A DNA stretch of 64,000 bases from Leidyana gryllorum EB-2025a (taxonomy: Eukaryota > Apicomplexa): the NCBI GenBank assembly GCA_048772705.1, contig JBLWGC010000160.1:1-64000 (forward strand), given 5' to 3'. The translations under genes and the position numbers were made by a program. Position 1 is the first letter of the stretch, and each line of letters starts with the position of its first letter. The notes beneath the pieces were generated by a model that ran no database searches, was not told where the DNA came from, and saw nothing but the letters and a program-made list of their open reading frames with translations. Below, piece by piece: positions 1 through 10,341 of this stretch.

Positions 1-236
1 CCCTTATTATTCGAATGATGACGATCTTAATGCTGAAACGCGTCGATCTATCGTCCAACCCATGATCCAAGCCGCTGTTGCTGCCCATGTTAGGGTTTCC
101 AGCTCTTTATTGCTCACCACTCACGCCAATCGGCTCTTGGCTTGGATCATTGTGGGCACACATCCTTCTGGACACGTATTGATCACCCACTCATCATCCT
201 TCTTCTTTGAGGGACCGCCTGTAGGTCTAGCTAGCC
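1..236. other. Unassigned left edge
   Basis: No reading frame here looks like conserved protein. A stop at 228-230 lies in frame just upstream of the first usable ATG of the next gene. AG acceptors at about 223-234 would allow an upstream exon to splice in, so this could be 5' UTR, an intron, or the end of an upstream first exon. I cannot decide from sequence. Confidence 0.3.
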
Positions 237-1620
237 ATGCAAACCTCCTGCTATCGTCCAAGTATCAATGGGAGAAGTGGAACGCTCCAGGATCCCGCTG
301 CTCCATCGAATGGGGCACCCGCACAGAGCGAAAGACGACACGGCTTCTTTAGTCACATCAAGGGGATATTAGCCGATTGGACAACCGGGCCAACGCCTGA
401 TCAGACACCCGCCAATACGACCGAGCAACCTTCATGCGAACAGCCCCGGGCTGGGACCTCTGCCGAATCCCCTTCGTCACCACATTCCGAGAATCCTGCG
501 GCATCCGCCTCTTTTGAGCAACCCATTTCAGCAGCAGCACGAGGCACAATGTCAAGCAGCGAAGGTAGTATGGCCACCATGAACGTATCAAACTGGTTTG
601 AGATGGCCAAACACAAGTTGGAACGGCGCCTGCGCACCAATAGTCTCTTGATCTATCCAGGGATGTTTCTTGAGCTGTCATCGGAGGTCTCGGGTCTGTT
701 CAAGGATACAGCACCGGAAAAATCACCGCAACTCTTGGGTCCATCGACAGTTCTTGATATCCAAGAAGACGCAGTCGGACAGTTCAAACGGGTCCACATA
801 TCACCGTTCCGAGACACAGTCCCACAGGCATACCAATTGAATCTGTTCACCGATGTCCTTTCGCCTTATCTGAATCAGGTAATTCAATACATTTATTGAC
901 TATGAGCCTTTCTTCCTGGGCCAAATGGTTGCCAGCACACGTGTGTTCTCTAGGATGTGATGATCATTACCTTGCAGCACGCGTATGTCCTGCGCGGGGA
1001 AGCTGAAACGTTCACAGTCTGCGGCATTCAATTCAAGATCTTAGCCACGGAGCCAGCATCTGGTTCCGAGCGAGCAGGTTGGATTCACCAACCCCCTTCT
1101 AATTTCTCCTATGGTGTTGCTGATTGATCCAATGACGCCAATGGACCGGTCGGGGGCGAATGGTAATCGGCGGGTCGTCCGGCGACGGATTGGTCCGTTG
1201 ACAGCGATTCACATGGGCCGACCTATTTTGCCGCACTGGATCGACGTGTTGGAGCCGCAGCAGCAATTGACCATACGAGATCTACCGACTCATTTACAGA
1301 CGATGGCTCTGGTGCAATTGATTTCGCAAGCGCATCCTCAGGATGTAGAGCGTGTAATGATGGCTCTTGACGGAACAGGTGGTGCCGCGCGAGACAGTGC
1401 GAGTCGGGAGTTGACTGAAGAAGTGGAAGCTCGATGTCGTCGTTATCTGTTGACGGAACCACTGGGTGCAGAGGAGGAGTTCTGTTGTGCGGTGTGTCTG
1501 GGTGACCAGAGAGAAGACGAAATTGTGCGTTTGCCGTGTGGACATTTGTTCCATTTACGATGTGTTGTGAATTGGTTTAGTCGATCGCCTACTTGCCCAC
1601 TGTGCAAGCAAACTGTCTAG
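237..1620 (+). CDS. Cdc48 N-domain-like / RING-H2 E3 ubiquitin ligase candidate
   Basis: Probable ubiquitin ligase. After about 110 low-complexity Ser/Pro/Ala-rich residues comes a stretch matching the p97/Cdc48 N-terminal substrate/cofactor-binding fold by eye: RVHISPFRDTV, then NLFTDVLSPYL, a YVLRGE...FKILATEP strand pair and AIHMGRPILP, paralleling RVHILP-DTV, NLF-YLKPYF, LVRGGMR-VEFKV-ETDP and IHCEGEPI of Cdc48. No AAA ATPase follows. The C-terminus is a RING-H2 finger (CAVCLGD, LPCGHLFHLRCV, CPLCKQTV), ending 4 residues before the stop. Introns inferred at 879-953 (75 nt, containing a CACACGTGTG palindrome) and 1078-1204 (127 nt). The second restores the N-domain alignment and the RING frame; without it the RING could instead be read from an ATG at 1111 as a separate protein. 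The start at 237 is the first ATG after an in-frame stop, and an upstream exon is possible. RING is certain; the Cdc48-N assignment is my reading. Confidence 0.72.
936..945. other. Intronic CACACGTGTG palindrome
   Basis: Perfect 10-bp palindrome in the intron 879-953 of the RING gene, 8 nt before the acceptor. Confidence 0.75.
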
Positions 1621-1634
1621 ATTTTTGGACTTCA

Positions 1635-2996
1635 ATGCAGCAGACTTTCATAGCCGTCCGGATAGTTCGTATAGACGATGCCCCTAAGCGTCTGGGCCTA
1701 GGCGTGAGTGTGAGAAGAAGATTGCAATGTCTGATTCATCAGACCCCACATCAGTATGTGTCGGTGACGATTGGAGCTCAACAGAAGAAGACCGCGCCTC
1801 GTCCAGTAAATGCCGGTCTAATTGATGAGACGTTGTTGGTTCCATCCAGCACATCATCCACTGAATGCGGATTGAAGGTGCAATTTGCAGTACATCAAAT
1901 CCGACGTTTACAGTAAGGACGACGACTCGGAGACGTGTTACTTTGTGTCCTAAAGTCCAGAAGATTGTGTAGGAGAAGGATCCGTTCGATTCAATGGCAC
2001 CAGATACGCCGGATACGTTCACGTAGGTTGAGTCTTGGGGGCTGTTTTGTATGCAGTTGGCTGATCAGTTGATGAATTCTACAGGAAAGACACGAGGGCG
2101 GATTCAAGTGGAGATTACGAGTCTCCAGTAAGTTCTATGTGCGTCTGGTGGCTATGTTGTGTTATTTCTCAAGAAGTATGACAGACTCGGGAGGAACACA
2201 AGTATTTGCTAACGGCTCCTTTGGGTGCGGGGATGGGGGAGTTGGATCTTCTTCAGGAGAAAAGTCACCGTCACAGGTTGCAACTGCCTCCGGTTCGAAC
2301 TGGTCGCCGACCTCATCCGAGAATGGGCGGTCGCCATCAACAGCCCCGTCCCACCATCAGCCCAGTGGTCCGTCTCCATCGACTCGATTGGATACGAGTT
2401 TTCACGAGAGTCAGTATCTGATGTCTACAGTACTCTTAAATCGCGTCACAGCCGAGCAGGCAGGGGGCCGTGGAGATTCCGATGAGGACACGGGGACACA
2501 CGCGCCTGTGGACGACTCGGTGGCCATTATACCACCAGTGCATCTGCAGCAGTCACTGGAACCCATCAAACTGGAGCCTGTGAGTATGATTCCGGTGGAT
2601 GTGGAGCCACTTCAGCTGCGGCCCCCCGCGTCGCCGAGCCATGCTTCGGCTATGACTGCTTCCAATGATTTTCTGTTGACCGCGACATTGCCGGGTGCGC
2701 CGAGCATCTATATGCGGAAGCCCGCCACGGAAGGCGGGCAGCAACAGCAGCAGCCACCAGTGGCGGACAGTGGGACTAGTACTGCTAATTTTGGGGAGAT
2801 GACAATATCAGACATCTTTATGTCTGCACCAAAGCAGATGATGGACTCGAGATGGATGGACACCACATCATTGATGTCTGACTCGATGGCCGATTTGTCC
2901 GTGCCATCGACAGCTCCAGTATTGACTGGATCAAAGCGACTGGTTCCGCCGTCACAGGCTCTACCTGTTACCTCAAGTTGGGCTAATGCTATCTAA
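1635..2996 (+). CDS. C2-domain-like protein with Ser/Pro/Gln-rich C-terminal half
   Basis: Starts only 14 nt after the RING stop. The first 90 or so residues resemble a C2 domain: an IAVRIVRIDDAPKRLG strand, YVSVTIGAQQKKTA (the usual DPYVxVxLGxQxxxT strand), and a final strand KTRGRIQVEITSLQ. Likely introns are a 39-nt one after ATG+70, two around 1900-2090, and a clear GTAAGT donor at 2128 with acceptor at 2173; that last splice joins the C2 part to a long open frame ending at 2996. This C-terminal half is low-complexity with a Q-run (about 2740) and a Met/Asp/Ser-rich tail, and has no recognised domain. The alternative is two genes, with a stop at 2129-2131 and a second start near 2175. Another frame at 2225-2485 also looks protein-like, so the exon structure is tentative. 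The stop codon overlaps the convergent neighbour's stop. Confidence 0.5.
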
Positions 2997-4244
2997 GATA
3001 TCCTCCGCCTTTTCGGCGATACACAGTCTTCGTCATTCGCTTTCTCTTCATCCTCGAGAGGGAAAAAATCTTGACGAGGCCCTCCCCGAGTGATTATCAG
3101 ATGCGTGTTGATTTGTCTGGTCGTGCCGCCCTTGAGAAGGGTGGCCTGTACTTTCAATTGAAGCCCTCGGCTGGCCACAGGCTCCCACCCACTGATTCGC
3201 AGCTGGAGACGAGTAGAGATCATACGCGCCCACGCGTCTCCTAAGGCTGGGACCTCTTCGTCCGCCGATATCACCATGTGGTTCGTCACATAAATTGCCA
3301 CATGTTTCGTACTGGACAGCCGACACAACTCCTCGCCCCACAAAAGATGAATGGGTACGCGGTGAATTCTCAGCCCATTATGCAGAGCCAAACGGGCTGG
3401 GAACCGTATAGAGTCTATCAAGATCAATTTGATCTGAGAGAGGAGGATACACAATAACCAATGGGGAAATGAGTGGCATAAACGAAAAGAGCCTTTGACA
3501 GCAATTTTTACTCACCCGATCCTTCTTCTCCAACAACGTACTCAAACCCAGAATAGCATGATTCAGTTCATCTGCGCCTACAGTCTGAACCACATAAATC
3601 CCTGTGCAAGCAGGAATGCCAAGCTCGTCACTCAGCGGGCAGCCCACTTTTTAGATCATCTGGCCGGATACACCACACACCCTCCTGGGTTCCCACAGCC
3701 GCCATCTCGGCCAACCGATTTGCGAACACGCATCCTTCGGTGTCTACGATGGGCCCCGAATGTTGGCAAAGCTGCTCGCACAACGGGGTCAACAAACACA
3801 CACAATGATGCACACACCGAGACGTAGGGGTGGCAAACACGCACCAGTGTACACACGCCGAGACGAACAGTCACAACACAACACAACAGTCATAAAACGA
3901 CCGGATTCCCACTGAAGACCGACCAATTATCAATGCTTCGGCCTCGACCGAACCATGAAGTAGTGAAAGTGCCAAGTGCTCTCTGAACAGGATGAAGCCC
4001 ACATTCTGCCCCCGACAGCATCAGTAACGAGCACTCACATAAGTTGCGTCTTGCCGCAACCAGGTTCCCCAACAATTTCATTGATGCCTTCATTCGGGGC
4101 AAAGAACCCTCGTGGGCCTCGCGCATCTGGCGCTATAGGCACGTGAAGTAGTTCATTGAGCTCAACAGAGCCCGTTGACAGCCAAAGTTCATCACGGGCT
4201 TCAAAAGTCTGTTTGCGGTAGTCTGCGAAGGTTATTACTGGCAT
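2993..4244 (-). CDS. RAD51 paralog (RAD51C-like recombinase family)
   Basis: RecA/RAD51-superfamily ATPase for homologous recombination. Visible parts in order: the pre-core strand LWLSTGSVELNELL, Walker A GEPGCGKTQL, a PIVDTEGCVFANRLAEMA stretch matching the YIDTEGSF region after Walker A, Walker B ILIDSIRFPARLAL (RAD51C: LVIVDGIAFPFRHDL), VTNHMVISADEEVPALGDAWA (matching LTNQM...PALGESW), and a basic KRRRIS tail like a nuclear signal. At least three introns; the first is 3983-4038. The N-terminal helix-hairpin-helix domain seen in RAD51/DMC1 is absent, and the core is too divergent for RAD51 or DMC1 themselves, so a paralog is the best call. Its start codon is 2 nt from the divergent neighbour's ATG and its stop overlaps the convergent neighbour's stop. 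Confidence 0.8.
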
Positions 4245-4246
4245 TT

Positions 4247-4519
4247 ATGAGCGGGGAAGAAGACGACACCAGCACTAGCAGCAGCAGCAGCAGCGGACCG
4301 AAAAGCGTTTCGGAGGGGTTTAGTGACGCGTACACCGAAGACAGTAGTAGCGCTGAGGTTGACTTTGTGACTGCAGAACTCTATTATCGACCAGGACACC
4401 CGACAGCGCCGTCACTGCTCAGAGAGTTACAAGACAGTATACTACAAGAGGAAGCCACCCCAACAGCGACACATTTTTCGTCCTCGGCGAGCGACAAATG
4501 TGCGACGTGCACGCACTGA
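4247..4519 (+). CDS. Small Ser/acidic-rich hypothetical protein
   Basis: A 90-residue open frame starting ATGAGCGGGGAAGAAGACG, 2 nt from the divergent RAD51-paralog start codon, so both genes must share a minimal bidirectional promoter if both starts are right. Composition is Ser/Thr/Asp/Glu-rich with one less biased patch (VTAELYYRPGHPTAPSLLRE) and a C-terminal CATC. No domain recognised. An intron-like segment (GTGCGACGTGCACG ... CTTTAG) lies at the 3' end, so the real C-terminus might differ. It could also be a 5' exon or leader of the next gene. Confidence 0.4.
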   Translation: MSGEEDDTSTSSSSSSGPKSVSEGFSDAYTEDSSSAEVDFVTAELYYRPGHPTAPSLLRELQDSILQEEATPTATHFSSSASDKCATCTH

Positions 4520-4546
4520 CTTTAGTGAATACAGACGAAGTATAAG

Positions 4547-5923
4547 ATGGGAGTTGAAGCAGACCGCCTCAAAGCCGAGCAGGTTGAGTTGCAGAAGCAG
4601 CTCGACGCTCTCAAGGCCATTCAAGAGAAGGAAGAAGCTGAGCTGGCTGAGCATGAAGCCAGACTAAAAGAGGCCTCAGCCAAACTCACAGCTGCCCAGG
4701 AAACTGGAGGAACTACTGAAGCCGTATATATGCAGTATCTGGCTGACTATCGTCAACAGGCGCTCGCCGAGAGGGCCGAACGACGCCGAGAATTGGTGAA
4801 GGAATGGGAGGCAACTTTGGCCTACCTCGAAGCCCAGAAGAAGAACCTCGAAAGAGAGGATTCAGAGGCCTATCTTGAGAGGAAGAAGATCCAGGAAATC
4901 AAGATCCAGCTTAGAGAACAAGGAGTAGCTGAGTTCCAGACTTACAGCCCCAGCGATTTGGGCGCCAGTCCCCCTGGAGTCGAACTACTGAAACAAGAGT
5001 CATTCAGTGCCTCTCTCAACGCCAAGAACAACAAGCCCGCTACTGGTCTATCAGCCCCAGGCGGAGCTGAAGGCTATGGTGGCGATGCCACTCCAGGCCC
5101 CAACTCTCCCTTCGGCAAACCATTCGATGAGGAAACAGACGTCAAGATCGCCGACCACAAAGACAGTCCCGCCACTCCAGGCAACTTGAAGGGTATCGCT
5201 CTCGGGGTCACCCCTGCCGCTGGTGACGCTCCCAGCTCCGCTCCCGCCGTGAGCCCTCAAACCCCAATGAACCCAAGCGGTGGTATCACTTCTACTCCGG
5301 CGCCCGATGTGACTCCTGCCGCGGACGGCAAGCCCTTCGGCAAGCCATTCAATGAGGCTACTGACGTGAAGATAGCTGATCACCGGAACTCCCCAGCTAC
5401 TCCCGGAAACATCATTCTAGCCACTGGTAGTCCGGTCCCTCCTGGGTCTTCAGTCGCCTCTGACTTGTCCACCCCGCCTGCAGCCGGAGCTACTCCTCTT
5501 GCTGCTGGTCCAATGGACCCGAATGCAGTTTCCCCTGCTGTCTCCGATGCCCCATTCGGAAAGCCCTTCAATGAAGAAACCGATGTCCGCATCGCCGACC
5601 ACAAGAACTCGCCAGCCAATCCTGACAACATTGTCATTGCTAACGCCGCAGCCGCTCCTAGCGGAACTCGTCCGGGCGAGAGCGGAAGAAACGGAGTGAG
5701 CTGCGACCCGCCCACTCCCATGCCGCCGGTCACTTACATGGACCAACAGTCCGTAGAGGTCCTCGAGAGTCACCCAGTTACTGCAGTCGCGTTCCCAGAG
5801 GGACAAACGCCAGCAGGTATAGCTGCGGACGCCGTGAGCAAGGGCGGTGCTGTGATCAAGGCAGACATGCAGACGGTCGTGACAAATGTTCGGGTAATTC
5901 CACCAGGAGAGGTTGAAGCATGA
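4547..5923 (+). CDS. Coiled-coil protein with three FGKPF-type repeats
   Basis: 458 residues in one exon. Residues 1-130 are a charged helical coiled coil (heptad-like Leu/Ala with Glu/Lys/Arg). The rest is Pro/Ala/Gly/Thr-rich and carries three near-identical blocks of about 25 residues, consensus FGKPF-(D/N)-E-x-TDV-(K/R)-IADH, followed by a conserved SPA-(T/N)-P tail, spaced about 75 residues apart. A coiled coil plus repeated short motifs suggests a structural or scaffold protein, but I do not recognise the family and assign no function. The ATG follows a short AT-poor leader; the stop at 5921-5923 is followed by a 90-nt gap to a convergent gene. Confidence 0.8.
   Translation: MGVEADRLKAEQVELQKQLDALKAIQEKEEAELAEHEARLKEASAKLTAAQETGGTTEAVYMQYLADYRQQALAERAERRRELVKEWEATLAYLEAQKKNLEREDSEAYLERKKIQEIKIQLREQGVAEFQTYSPSDLGASPPGVELLKQESFSASLNAKNNKPATGLSAPGGAEGYGGDATPGPNSPFGKPFDEETDVKIADHKDSPATPGNLKGIALGVTPAAGDAPSSAPAVSPQTPMNPSGGITSTPAPDVTPAADGKPFGKPFNEATDVKIADHRNSPATPGNIILATGSPVPPGSSVASDLSTPPAAGATPLAAGPMDPNAVSPAVSDAPFGKPFNEETDVRIADHKNSPANPDNIVIANAAAAPSGTRPGESGRNGVSCDPPTPMPPVTYMDQQSVEVLESHPVTAVAFPEGQTPAGIAADAVSKGGAVIKADMQTVVTNVRVIPPGEVEA
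5107..5637 (+). repeat. Three FGKPF/IADH coding repeats
   Basis: Copies begin near 5107, 5334 and 5557. The blocks themselves are highly conserved (FGKPF...TDV...IADH) while the roughly 150-nt spacers between them are diverged, so selection on the motif rather than recent unequal exchange best explains the pattern. Confidence 0.8.
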
Positions 5924-6012
5924 AGCATCACCAGACAGAATTTAAAGGAGGATGTATGAACGTATATATAATGCACTTTTGTCCGTGTCCTTCATGGCGG
6001 TTCAACCAATGA

Positions 6013-7085
6013 TTAGTCACTTGATATGATGTTGATATTGTTGGCAGTTTGTAAAGGGGGTGGCGCTGGGTCGAATGCACTGTTGGGGGGGGCCGCTGGA
6101 GTTTTTTCTTTGAGCCACAAGCGCCATCCCGCAAGGAGTGTGTCCACCACAAAATCGTTCGATTCTGCTGCACACACCTTTCCGTAGACCGCAAGATCGG
6201 TGGCGTCGGCAATATTGAACTGTAAGTATTTCTTGAAGGACTCAATGATGTCCTCGGGCGGGGTTTGCAAGGGATCAGCGATGGTTCGAGCAAATTTCAA
6301 GATATGCTCTGGAGTGACATCTTCTGCTTCGCTGTCGCTGGATCGAAGTTCTTGTTGCAGATATGGCTGCACAAATAGTGAGTGCGTCAGGGTAAGCCGC
6401 CACAATGAGCACTTACTTCGACAAAGGGACTGATAATTCTGGCGCATTCCGCGACAAGTCTGTCTTGTTCTTGCATGGTCTCCTGGTACACAAGATCAAG
6501 GGTCCTCTGAACTTCTCGCAGATTCTCTAGTTGGCTTTTGACAGCCATCCATTTCGGATCAGTGAAGAAAGTCCCCAGGACGTCATCGACTGTGTGTTCA
6601 TGACGTATTTTCCCCGCTTGGCGGAGTTTGGCCAATCGATCAACAAAATCTTGGCCGATGGTCATTGGGGCTGTTTTCTTGAACTGAACCTTGCGGGCGA
6701 GATCAAAAGCCCTTTGCTTGAAATCGTCAGGAATGGTGATGAAGTCCTTGTGGGTAGCTAGCCTGGTTTTAGCTCGATCGTATGTGAGTATTGGCGGTAT
6801 CTTCAGTTCTTTCACAATGTCTTTGATAGTTTCGGCATGTTGGGCAAGTTGTTGTTCCTCCGTTAATTTATCTTGACGGCTCTCGAGTAGCTTCCGTTCG
6901 CGCTCACGAAACTCACTTTGTTTCCGTTGGCGTTCTATCCACTCTGAAACCACACGAGGGCAATCCCAAACTCCCTTCCACGACAGTTCATGATAGTAGT
7001 ACGTCAGGTCTTTGTCAGTATAGACCTGAATCCAGCCTGTGGAGCCAATCTGGCGTTGCTTAACCGGTACGCCCGTAAGGTGCAT
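6013..7085 (-). CDS. WW-domain protein, possible RNA-processing factor
   Basis: Two exons, joined across an intron near 6367-6416 (donor GTAAGTGCTC, acceptor TTTGTGCAG). Near the N-terminus a WW domain can be read: GWIQVYTDKDLTYYYHE followed by W-K-G-V-W-DCP, with the YYY core and the terminal Pro; the second signature Trp is partly displaced. A Glu/Arg-rich helical segment (SEFRERERKLL...) and predicted helices follow, then an acidic, Pro-ending tail. The layout (WW plus helical repeats) recalls splicing factors such as Prp40 or TCERG1, but I cannot trace convincing FF domains, so only WW is claimed. The ATG at 7085 is the first in frame; the domain begins about 17 residues in. Confidence 0.72.
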
Positions 7086-7213
7086 TCTTTTTTGCGGACA
7101 ATTGCGGGAGTGGTTTTCGCTCTCAAGTGTATTGCCACCGTAAAAGGGAATAGGAGAAGAGAAGGGGATAGGTCAGCACGTCAGCTAAGCTAGCTGCCGT
7201 ATGTGTTGTAGCT

Positions 7214-10200
7214 TCAACGCCGCCGACTCTTCGATTGACTGAGGATGGTTTGAGCATCGATCGGAGTATCAGCTGCCAATGGCAATATCAGGTCCCTCTA
7301 GGATAACATCGCCTTACCGTTCTTGAACCAGGGATGATTGAGACATTGTGCTGGGTCGTATCTACGCTGGGGGCGCGGCTCGAGCATGTGCTTCAATAAG
7401 TCGACCAACTGATCACTCAGGGTTCGCGTGCCAGTTTTGAGCTTAACCACCTTTTCGAATTCGCCTGTATTTACCGGAGTGTGGTGGTTGATGACTTGCC
7501 AAAGTTGCTTTCACAACCGCCAGTTGACAACAATTAGTAAACGACACCATATTCTTATAAAGCAAAGACACACAAACGAACACCACACACCAGTGGACGA
7601 GAGACACACGCAGAAGCAAAGTCGAAAGGCAGCGCACAGGCGTCTTACCGCGTTCTATTAAGCTCCACTCTTTATCCTTTTGAACCCTGTCAAAGGGTTG
7701 CCTCTTGGTAACTACAAAGAAGAGCATCCAGCCCATACAGAACACATCAACCTTCACAGGATCGTAAGTCTGGATCGGAGGGTACACTTCGGGTGGCCGG
7801 AAAGACTTGCCGAACAATTTCTCTGTGGTGATTGATTTGCAAAGCAGATTGCGGATAACCGACCTGCTTTCAGCTCTATAGGGCGGCCGTGGGCATCTCG
7901 ACGGAACTTCACAGCCTGGCCCGGATCAGTAATCTTGGGAATTACTTGATCTTTCTCCCCACGGAACATGAGTACGTTCTCAAGGGAGTGATCACGGAAG
8001 CCCACATCTTTCTGGTGCAGATGCTGTACGCCCGAGAGCAATTGTCTGAAGAGCCAACGAGCCTCGTCCTCCCAGAATGGACTCCCCCGCTTTCGCAGAA
8101 CTTCAAAGAGGTCCTCAAACTCCGCGAACGGCATTATAACGAAACAAACTTGTCGGTCTTTATCTTCCCTGCGAATATTGAGTTGGAGCGCGTAAGTGTT
8201 TACGCTTGGCGACAAAGACTGACCAGAGTTCATCATAGGAGAGCACATTTCTGTGTCCTTTCATTTCCTCCTGGAAGTTGACTTCCGCCTCGATGTCTTC
8301 TTGTAGAGAGTCTTTGTGTTGTATTTCCACAGCGCGAAGCATTATTTTGACAGCTGCTCGGCCAATCGGAGAGGGTTTGCCATGAGTCAGACGCATCCGA
8401 CTGCGATCATATATTTCTGCTTCGAAGACCCCTCCATAAATGGCACTTTGCAGCACGCGAATCAGTTTATAGTATCGTCCCCTTCTTGGAGAAATGCAGA
8501 TCGACCGCAATTGTGAGACCGCGTCTTTCAGAATCTGCAGAGTCCGAAAGCGTTGAAAGCTGGCGGTTGACCTATGTCGGATCTCACCTTGGTGTGATTG
8601 AGTGGTTTGCCTTCGAGCAGTTTGTATATTTGTTCGTCGTAAACGATCGGTTCGTCGTGGCGGCGGAGGTGGGAAACTGGGACAGGGGAGTAGAGGGGAG
8701 GGGTGTGTTGCGAGGGCGTGGAGGCAGCCGTTGTGGCGTTAGTAGGTGTATATGACTTGTGGGTTGGGAAGACTGCCCGGTGGGCGCCGTCAGCTAGAGG
8801 AGTGGGGGCGAGAGACCCGCTAGCATCTTTGCTCATATGCGGATTCTCGTAGAAGGGAAGACGTTTATGCTCCGACTGACGATGCTGACTGGGGACTGTC
8901 CTCGTGAATCCACTCGGAAGTGCATGTGTGGTATTGTTGGACGCTCGGTATGTAGAGGTCGGCGTAGTTGCGGCAGTGCTGGACTTCGCAATAGTAATTC
9001 GGGCCAAAGCGGCCACTGCACCTGAGGGCGTCGAAGACCCATTTATTGAACGCCGGGCTGCGTTTTGCGGCGGCATAGTGTGATGTACAGGAGTCTGTCC
9101 TCGGTGATGACGCGTCTCTGTCGTCGTTGTTGTCGTAGACAGGGGGTGTCCATAGGTCGGCGTTCGGGATCCATTGTCACGATACCGACTCGACGTATAC
9201 GAGTATGGCAGTAGATGCGGAGCATACGTACTAGTTGTGCCGTTCATGGGCGTGACACCCCCATGTGGGGTCGCTCCGCCCCCACCCAGAGGTGTGGCAC
9301 CTCCCAGTGGAGTCGCGCCCCCCCCGCCGAGGGGTGTTGCACCTCCTCCACCGTGCGGAGTCACTCCCCCACCACCACCGTGCGGAGTCACTCCACCATG
9401 AGGTGTGATGCCCCCACTGTGTGGCGTTACGCCGCCAGCGCGATGAGAGGATGTTGTCCCACTATGAACGCCGCCGCCTGCCCGGTGTTGAGGTGTTGCG
9501 CCATTGTGGTAAGCGGTGCTCAATGATGGGACATACGACGAAGGAACAGCGTTTTTGTGGGCTGTAACGTGTGGAGACACTGCACTGGCGTGGTGTGACG
9601 GTGTCACACCACCATGAGTTGGAGTGGTTAATCCACTTCCCAGTAACGTAGTAGCAGTACCTCTTCGGTCTGCAACGGCTCCGTATGTGGGGGTATGCAA
9701 AGCAGTGGGTGTACGACTCGGGTGGAAAGACGGACGCCGAGATGGTGTCGCCACTCGAAAAGCCGGTGTTGGTGCGTCGTAAACACGACTGGTTACCGAA
9801 TAATCAGTACTCTTTGGAGGGACCGACCTGTCCGCTCGTATCGCGCCCGCTGAAGGACGCGTCTTGTCAATAATATGGGAACGCGTCTTCTCCAGTGTTA
9901 CCGGCCCGCGACTTTGCCGAGATTTTGCCGCAAACAAACTCGAAGGATCTCGGTACGCCGTGGAAGACGATTCACCAGCTCCTAACCGAGACACCTTCGC
10001 CGACGTCGTCTGTTCGTAAGGCGGCTTGATCGACGGCTCAACACGCTGTGTCGTCCGCCCACTACTTGAGTGTGCCGCGAACAAAGAACGACTTGTTGTC
10101 CCTTGATCAGGAGGCGCCTCGATCGTAGCATGAGGCGATGGCTCATGGCGTATCGATGTTGCATTCCGAGTAACAGAGGGATGCGGCGGCGACACTCTCA

Positions 10201-10291
10201 ACGTCCCGGAATGAGTATTAGTGCGGTGTACAGGGGCACGAGGCACATTGCTGCCCCGAGGTCCCAGCTTTTGAGCGCTTGATGTCGTCAT
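7214..10291 (-). CDS. Protein kinase with long disordered N-terminus and atypical DPG motif
   Basis: One gene of at least six exons. The first exon encodes about 560 disordered residues rich in Thr/Ser/Pro/His, including a run of GGVTPHGG/GGATPLGG repeats (about 9246-9420). An intron (donor GTGAGATCC near 8580, acceptor CTCTGCAG) joins it in frame to the kinase domain: AAVKIM (Lys), NVLSYDELW, CFVIMPFAEFEDLFEVL hinge, catalytic loop GFRDHSLENVL, then KITDPGQAVKF, RPPEV, VDVFCMGWMLFFV and RRYDPAQCLNHPWFKN. Catalytic Lys, Asp, Asn and Mg-binding Asp remain, but His of HRD is Phe and Phe of DFG is Pro. The SLEN and GQAV style is, to my knowledge, typical of alveolate kinases. The last intron (about 44 nt) leads to a short basic tail ending SKSRRR. 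Substrate unknown. Confidence 0.85.
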
Positions 10292-10341
10292 TGCCCCCCA
10301 CAGCTCAGTCCATCAGAACCAAAAATTAACCCAGCCACCTT

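Noticed and set aside
2280-2310. GGTTCGAAC-like box suggesting a tRNA
   Set aside because: No acceptor or anticodon stem can be built around it; other TTCGAA hits (for example near 26210) are inside coding sequence.
2225-2485. Alternative frame with PH-domain-like LVADLIREWAVAIN
   Set aside because: It overlaps the long frame of the C2-like gene, has no clear splice sites on both sides, and matches only one short segment; kept as an uncertainty in that gene.
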